Assembly: GCF_026914265.1 (NCBI RefSeq)
Contig: NC_069125.1
Location: 26,201,595 to 26,265,594 of the forward strand
Length of the DNA stretch: 64,000 nt
Direction: 5' to 3'
DNA from: Mya arenaria
Taxonomy: Eukaryota; Mollusca; Bivalvia; Myida; Myidae
Shown: positions 58,269 through 64,000 of the stretch, piece after piece
How the letters are laid out: every line of letters starts with the position of its first letter
Position numbering within the stretch: position 1 is the first letter of the stretch
Notes under the pieces: model-generated
What the model was told of the DNA's origin: nothing
Databases searched by the model: none
The model's input: only the letters and a program-made list of their open reading frames with translations
Program-made: the position numbers and the translations under genes

Positions 58269-58865
58269 AACTGCAGATCATTACAGAAGCACATTGGAGA
58301 TATAAAATATGAACATATTTTGTTGCATGCAGATGTAATAGGTTTCGTAGAAACGAGGCTTCATAGTCCTTTGAGTGGAATATATGATTTGGAAGGTTTC
58401 GATATGTATTGTTCCAGTGTTGATCAGTCATCTCACGGTATTGCGGTGTACCATAGGAACATCATCAGGCATTTTTCAGTCAATACCTTTGCAGGTATCG
58501 AGTGTGCCATTACACAGCTCAGAAACAATTTATTCATTTGTTTTGTTTATTGCCCTCCAAAGATAGCAACAACTACAAATAATTCAGTTTTTTTCCAAGA
58601 ACTCAAAAAAGCCATTCCTGGACAGGTCAAGATCGCTTTATTCGGAGATTTCAATTACGATCAAAATGAAAGGGCTTCTAGTGCACACTTATTTCATACC
58701 AATTTCCATCTGCGCCAGTTAATAGATTCAGTTACAACTGATTATGGCTCATATTTAGACCATATATACACAAACTTGGATTCAACTTGTTTAAGAGCTT
58801 ACGGCACTCTAGAATCATACTACTCTGATCACAAACCATTGTACCTTGTCCTGAAAGTTGACTAA
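58269..58865 (+). pseudogene. Helentron C-terminal EEP endonuclease
   Basis: In frame with the helicase after a single TAA (QKHIGDIKYEHILLHADVIGFVETRL). Apurinic-type endonuclease motifs: FVETRL (metal-binding Glu), LFGDFNYD (Asp, Asn), LDHIYTN and YYSDHKPLYLVL (terminal Asp-His). Such a domain, related to LINE endonucleases, is typical of Helentrons. The fold looks complete at about 195 residues. Apart from the linking stop, the frame is open to the TAA at 58863. Confidence 0.85.
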
Positions 58866-59095
58866 ATTTTAGTTAAAAGCTATATTATGATTGACAGTTT
58901 TGTTACGAACTATGCTTCTTTGACTGAAAAAGTACTCAGGCAACAATGCGCCTGTCTGACTAATATAATACCTAGATGTTTTCACAATACCATATTAAGA
59001 AGTCTGTATAAATATTAACACCACTGCCAGTATTCATATGCTCTTTGCTCATCATTTTAAAATGAAACATATGTATTTGCAGATGAATTTCATTA

Positions 59096-59380
59096 ATGAA
59101 GCCTTTGGAAAAAGAAAAAAAGCGGGCCATACCCCATTCTTTGCCTGTGGGAATGTGGCATACCACAGGAGCTCAGATGGCATTCCATGATGGCAATAAC
59201 ATATCCTTCTACTTCAGCAGGTCAAAAGTGCTCCATCCACAGAGTTTTTCGGCAGACTTGGGACAAGAAAATTCCACTTTATGTAACAGCTGTTTTAGGT
59301 TGTGCATGAACAGCAAATGCATCCGGTGCAGGTTTGTTAACCTGCAGGGGCTGCCACGGTCTTCCTTCAGGATGCTCTAA
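59096..59380 (+). other. Unassigned open frame downstream of the Helentron
   Basis: 94 codons with eight cysteines toward the end (LCNSCFRLCMNSKCIRC). Not recognised. It could belong to the element or be chance. Confidence 0.3.
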
Positions 59381-59691
59381 AGTCACTTCAAAAAACAAGG
59401 GTGTCAGTTTCCAGCAAAATAATCCATGTATGGAATCTTTCATTTATCATACATTTTTCAAAATGCATTTTACCTTCAAAATATAAATTAAACTTCTGAA
59501 AAATATTTAAGTTCTATCAACTTGTTAATATCAGATTACTATGTGTGCCCTTATCCCTTTGAAACAGCCAATAGTAACATGCATATAACTTTGCTTTTTT
59601 ATAGAGTTTGTACATATATTTTTTGTGTTTCTCTGTAAATGTGAATCACTGAGTTTATTTAGCATTTTTTTCTTGTCTTCTAATGCAGGAA

Positions 59692-59868
59692 GAAGTCCAG
59701 GTCTTACTGTTAAGATATGCAATGAGGTTGTGACCATTAGACTCAATGCTGTGCTGAAAGATGTGAGGCCGGGAGACATACTGATGACCTGCTTTACTGA
59801 TGTTGTTGCCAACACCTACAAACCATTCACTACAACTACCACAACAAACATTATACTGATAATGCAGG
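59692..59868 (+). CDS. Exon-like block, possible RPA/OB-fold fragment
   Basis: Bounded by CTTCTAATGCAG and ATGCAG|GTGAAT, open for about 59 codons. The text GLTVKICNEVVTIRL, VRPGDILMTCFTDVV and YKPFTTTTTTNI recalls the strand pattern of RPA-like OB folds carried by some Helitrons. The length fits only part of such a domain. Family assignment is tentative; an exon of an unrelated host gene is possible. Confidence 0.35.
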
Positions 59869-62800
59869 TGAATAGAATTTCAGCATCACCACCAGAGATC
59901 TGGAAAATTTAAGATTAGTGCCAGTCATTTTGGTCCAAAAGCTTAGAAATTTTGTCAGATCATTCTTAAAACAACATGTATCGATGCTGTTCGAAAACTT
60001 TTTTCAATTTTGTTTCATTTAACTTAAAATTTATGTATGTCTAGATATATAATAACAAATGCCCATAATAATAGAAAAAACACTCATTGCCAAATTTATA
60101 CAATACATTCTTTATTTTGTCTCTAATTTCTGCTGTATTTCTAATCCGTTGTTTGAAATATGTTAGTTGTTAGGTATTTTGAAGTATTCAAAGTTTGAAT
60201 TTTTTATTAGCATGTGTGAACATTTGCAGAAAGTCTGAGCTACCTTTGTGAAAGAGGCCAAGAGATGATTGGATGGTGGAGTTTCAGATGAAACAATGCT
60301 GACTGTTTCCACCCAGCTGATTTTGCTTCCTACTGGCAGCAAAAGGAAGTCTTCACTTTTATTTTAAACAATTCGGTTCTAACGCCACCATTTTGTAAAG
60401 ATTACATGTAACTGAACAGATTGAAATGACACCATCTTCCTTCATTAACACAAACTAACTGTGTACCTGGACCATCAGCTTGAACAGTATACTACTTCTA
60501 CTACCATTTCCTCATTTTCAAACATTACTAGAAAGGTCTGAAAGGCAATCATGCTGTCTTCAGTCATTGTTGAAGAATGATAAACTCCTGTGTTATGAAT
60601 TCTGCTGCAACTTGATCTCACCAGTATGTACAAACAGTGCCAAATTTGTTACATTTAATTTTTATTTTTACTGGTGTATTATCAGCGCTATGAATATTGT
60701 ACTTGATGTCAACAATGATTTCATTAAGATGTGATTTTCCACTCTGTAATGATGTTTACTTACTTTTCTTCTGTTGCCATACCAGTGTTGATTGAATAAC
60801 AGATAATCTATTTGATTTTGTTTTTATTTATTTCAACCACTGTTGTTTATTCTCATTTTCATATCACTTGGTTAGTACTCTTCATTATATTGCAGGCAGT
60901 CAATGTCTTATTTCCTACAACTACTCAGCAATAAACCTGTTGACGTTTCTGCTTTCAATTGTCTATATATTTTTCATAAGATTTCTTTCAATGTTTTAAG
61001 TCTGATCAGTGTTAAAAAAAACTGGCTCTTCTCCATGCCTGCCTAGGAATGTCTTCCACATTGATAATTAATATAAAATGATAATTACTTAATGCTCTAT
61101 TGTTTTGTCTACTTTCAGAAAACATATTTCAAACATTCCTCAACTGTTATGATTTTTTTTTGACAAACCTTTTTTGCAGTTTACAGCCTAAAACAATATA
61201 TAATAATAAACATATGGGATTTCCCCCAACCAAATACACTGCTTTACCTATACATAAATGATAGTTAATTGAATATATTACATCTACAAACTAAAAATAA
61301 TCACTTTTCAAATCCTATGGAACTTGCTGTACAAATCCTAGTAAATATACTTATAAATTATTTCAACATACATGTTAGTGCTTGTATGCATTGCTTTTTA
61401 TGAGACATAGATTTTTGACATATTGTAACCATTTTCACTTGTTGCATGTTTTCTCTGCTACAATGTTATAGTGTTGTCATGTGTATCATTTTGATTCATT
61501 GTTTTCACATTATTACTTTACTCATGATTCAGTGATTATCTCATTTCATGTAAATAATGACAAATGCTGCTCAAAAGAGTGTGATAATGGATATACTCTT
61601 CCTGTCATTTATGTTATTTGATAATTGTAATCTTCATCATCTTCCATGAATTGCATTACTTTCACTTTGCCTCAGATTTAATAGTATGTGTGATGGTTTT
61701 ATGTTGTTGCTATTAGAACAGGGGTTATATTAATAATCCCAATATCCTGTACATTATCATTTTGCCAAAGTAGTTCCTCAAAGATACATATAACACTACA
61801 GACTGGTTTATTTTATTAGTAAACTATTTTTAGTTCCAGTTTTGTGCTTTTCTAATCTGGACAATTGCTATTATCTACTCCGTTGTACTCATTTGTGTTT
61901 TGGCAAAAAATAACACATTACTTAAATGGCACAACTTAACTGTCATTCAGGCATGCTTGAAATTCATTTCAAAAGCATAGACACCAGATGATACCATTGC
62001 AAGATGGAAAAAAAACTTAAATTGAATTTATATCTTGTGTACATTTTAACTGAGTTTTTGGACCGAGTTAATCCCAGTTATTTAAAACAAATAGCTTCTG
62101 AGTGTGTTCCTGTAAACATCACAGGATCCTCACATGCTATTATTAAGTGTATACACACAGCTGAGACAGGGATAGAAATATTTATTTTTTAATTTATAAG
62201 TTTGCTTTTTTGACCTCATGCTAGCCCAAATTCATAATTTTTTTGGACGAAACATTGAATTGGCTGATGTTGATGAACTTTTGGTTCATCCCCAATTGAT
62301 CTTATAAACCCTGATATAATATTGATAATTATCGCGAGATAAAGAGGCGCTTCATTTGAAGTGTTAATTGGGCTCAATTTCAGACCTATTCTGATTATGA
62401 AATAAGATACTGGACTATAACTTTTAATCATAGACCAGTTATAAAAACGCACAAAAGAGAACATTTCGTTTTCATATACAAATGTACCTTGTTCTTTTTT
62501 CTTTCCTGTAATTGAACTTCTGGCGTTAAGGCCTATTAGTCTATGACAGGTGTGGTTGTCTGTTGATGCATAATTTTAACCAGCTATGATAACAACATCA
62601 TATGAATACACCACTGTCAGCATTTTTTGCTGCTACACCTAATGAACCTTCAATATCTTTAATCTTATATAAGCTGACATTTATAAGTCATATTCAACAT
62701 TTAATTGTTTAAATGTTTTTAATTACATTTTTCCTTTGAAATTCATTAAAACATTTACAACCTCACAATAAAATTTATTTACGTATGCATTACAGTGTTC

Positions 62801-62876
62801 ATGTTTTATGGTTTGCATCTTACCAAAGCCAAAATAGATGTTGTCTTATCCTATTAGTTGTTGCCCAGTTTTTAGC
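59869..62876. other. No gene seen
   Basis: 3 kb of AT-rich DNA with short motif-free frames (60480, 62004 on plus; 62216 on minus). No repeat family was recognised except scattered T-rich runs. Confidence 0.45.
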
Positions 62877-63064
62877 TCGACTATTCGAAGAATAAGGAGG
62901 GCTATACTACTCGCCCCAGTGTTGCCGTCAGCTTAAGCCTCTGGTTTAAGTTTAAGGGCGATTCACTCACCTCTTGCCACGCATATTACAGTTATACTAC
63001 CAGTTTTAACACTCCTGCTGCCAGCTTTATGCAGTACCGTCCCTCAGCACTTTCAGTGCTTTGA
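62877..63064 (+). repeat. Dispersed repeat, CGACTATTCGAAGAATA family
   Basis: AGCTCGACTATTCGAAGAATA...GGGCTATACTACTCGCCCC...GGTTTAAGTTTAAGGG. The reverse complement of its start ends the block at 33.27-33.33 kb. Confidence 0.7.
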
Positions 63065-64000
63065 TTCCTTATTCGACTTATTGTGCATTATAAAGTACTT
63101 GAAACACTCCATCCCGCTGAATAAGACAACACATTTATTCAAATTATTTGATAAGAGCGATGTGCAATTGATATTTCGTCAAAATAAGCATATGAAACAA
63201 AGTGAAAAAGCTTCTAAAGCAATTGATAGGACAAGACAGGTGTAAGGTAGATAGACTACATCGATATGGCTGGTTATCAAACTTCTGACTAAATTTGGTG
63301 ATGATTGTTTGAATGCTTTAGCTATTGAGCAGACAAGACTAATTCAAAATTATTTCTATCATCAAAGGGCAATAACTTTTGAGTGACAAGAGCGATATGG
63401 CTGTTTACCAATCTTGTCGGAGGTAAAATGCGCATACAAATTCTGACCAAATTTGGTTATGACTGGACAAAGGCTTCAAAAGTAATTGAGCGGTCAAGAC
63501 TGATTCGAAGTATCTTCCATAATTGAAGGGTGATTGCATTCGAGTGATTACAGTGATACAGAGTTCATCAAGGAAAACATTCTGATCACGTTTCATGAAA
63601 ATTAGACCATACATAATGCCTCTAGTTTGTTCCAAAGATTTTTCTAAGATTTGACCTAGTGTCCTAGTTTTGACCCCATGTGACCCACTTTTACAAGTGG
63701 TTCGATTTAGGGGAACATTCTGACCAAGTTTGAACATTTTCTGATCTATGCCTACCAACATATGGTTACGGACGGACGGTCTGAAGGACGGACGGAAGGA
63801 ATGACGTACAGACGGACAATGCCAAAGCAATACCCCCCTCCAGAAACCTTTAATTCGGCGGGAGATAATAACTCTTAAATGACTACAGCGATATGACTGA
63901 TTATATAATTTGAATTATGCCAATGTTCATTCTGACAAAATTTGGTGGTGATTGTTCAAAGGCTTCTAAAATAATTGAGTGGAATATCAATCTGAAATGA
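63065..64000. repeat. Composite repeat, 3'-side copy
   Basis: Starts at TTCCTTATTCGACTTATTGTGC, the point matching about 42806. It follows the 42.8-44.25 kb copy through the ~145-bp array and the 3' block, but lacks the stretch equivalent to 43.30-43.82 kb. It runs to within a few bases of the window end. The minus-strand frame at 63405-63830 is repeat. Confidence 0.85.

Larger units (their letters stand above)
52468..58865 (+). mobile_element. Helentron-type Helitron (decayed RepHel polyprotein)
   Basis: One plus-strand coding unit, about 6.4 kb, of a rolling-circle transposon: cysteine peptidase, cysteine-rich domain, HUH Rep nuclease, PIF1-family helicase and a C-terminal EEP endonuclease. 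The endonuclease at the end is the mark of Helentrons as opposed to canonical Helitrons. Frame breaks occur near 53.2, 55.74, 56.04, 56.17 and 57.29 kb, with same-frame stops at 57046-57048 and 58266-58268. All domains are nonetheless readable, so decay is recent. The termini were not located. Confidence 0.88.

Overview
The window is animal genomic DNA: AT-rich, intron-containing, and dominated by transposable elements and short dispersed repeats. The repeat families (GGACGGACGG tails, foldback elements with GCTGCACTCTCACAG ends, repeats around CGACTATTCGAAGAATA), a Helentron-type rolling-circle element, and a TAPL-like ABC transporter gene together suggest a bivalve mollusc. That is an inference from pattern memory; no database was searched.

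Layout. 1-4.25 kb: the 3' end of one LINE (+) abuts an older, decayed LINE (-) whose ORF1 carried a PHD finger and a zinc knuckle. 6.7-10.4 kb: a broken FLYWCH/MULE transposase (-) lies between inverted copies of a dispersed repeat, next to a ~140-bp tandem array and a small MITE. 11.6-12.03 kb: one clean exon of a TNF-receptor-like protein (-), with signal peptide and cysteine-rich domains. 12.2-18.3 kb: no gene seen. 18.3-20.3 kb: a 5'-truncated LINE with an unbroken reverse transcriptase frame (-). 21.2-21.8 kb: a ~178-bp tandem repeat.

24.5-34.9 kb: a twelve-exon ABCB9/TAPL-like half transporter (-). Exons 3-11 join in phase and hold every nucleotide-binding motif. Exons 1, 2 and 12 each hold an in-frame TGA, and exon 1 also has a frameshift. 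Several exons sit beside decayed partial copies of themselves, and exon 7 exists as two equally long open copies. A LINE 3' end and a foldback MITE sit in its introns.

35-50 kb: no gene recognised. This stretch holds foldback elements, palindromes and a ~2-kb composite repeat that recurs in part at 49.0 and 63.1 kb. 50.4 kb: a perfect 28-bp hairpin. 51.5-52.1 kb: a 20-bp minisatellite. 52.5-58.9 kb: a decayed Helentron (+) encoding, in order, a tegument-type (C76-like) cysteine peptidase, a cysteine-rich domain, an HUH Rep, a PIF1-family helicase and an EEP endonuclease. An exon-like block with possible OB-fold character follows at 59.7 kb. The rest is repeats and unassigned DNA.

Only the ABCB9-like locus and the TNFR-like exon look like host genes. 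The remaining coding sequence is transposon-derived and mostly broken. All splice sites and frames were worked out by eye.
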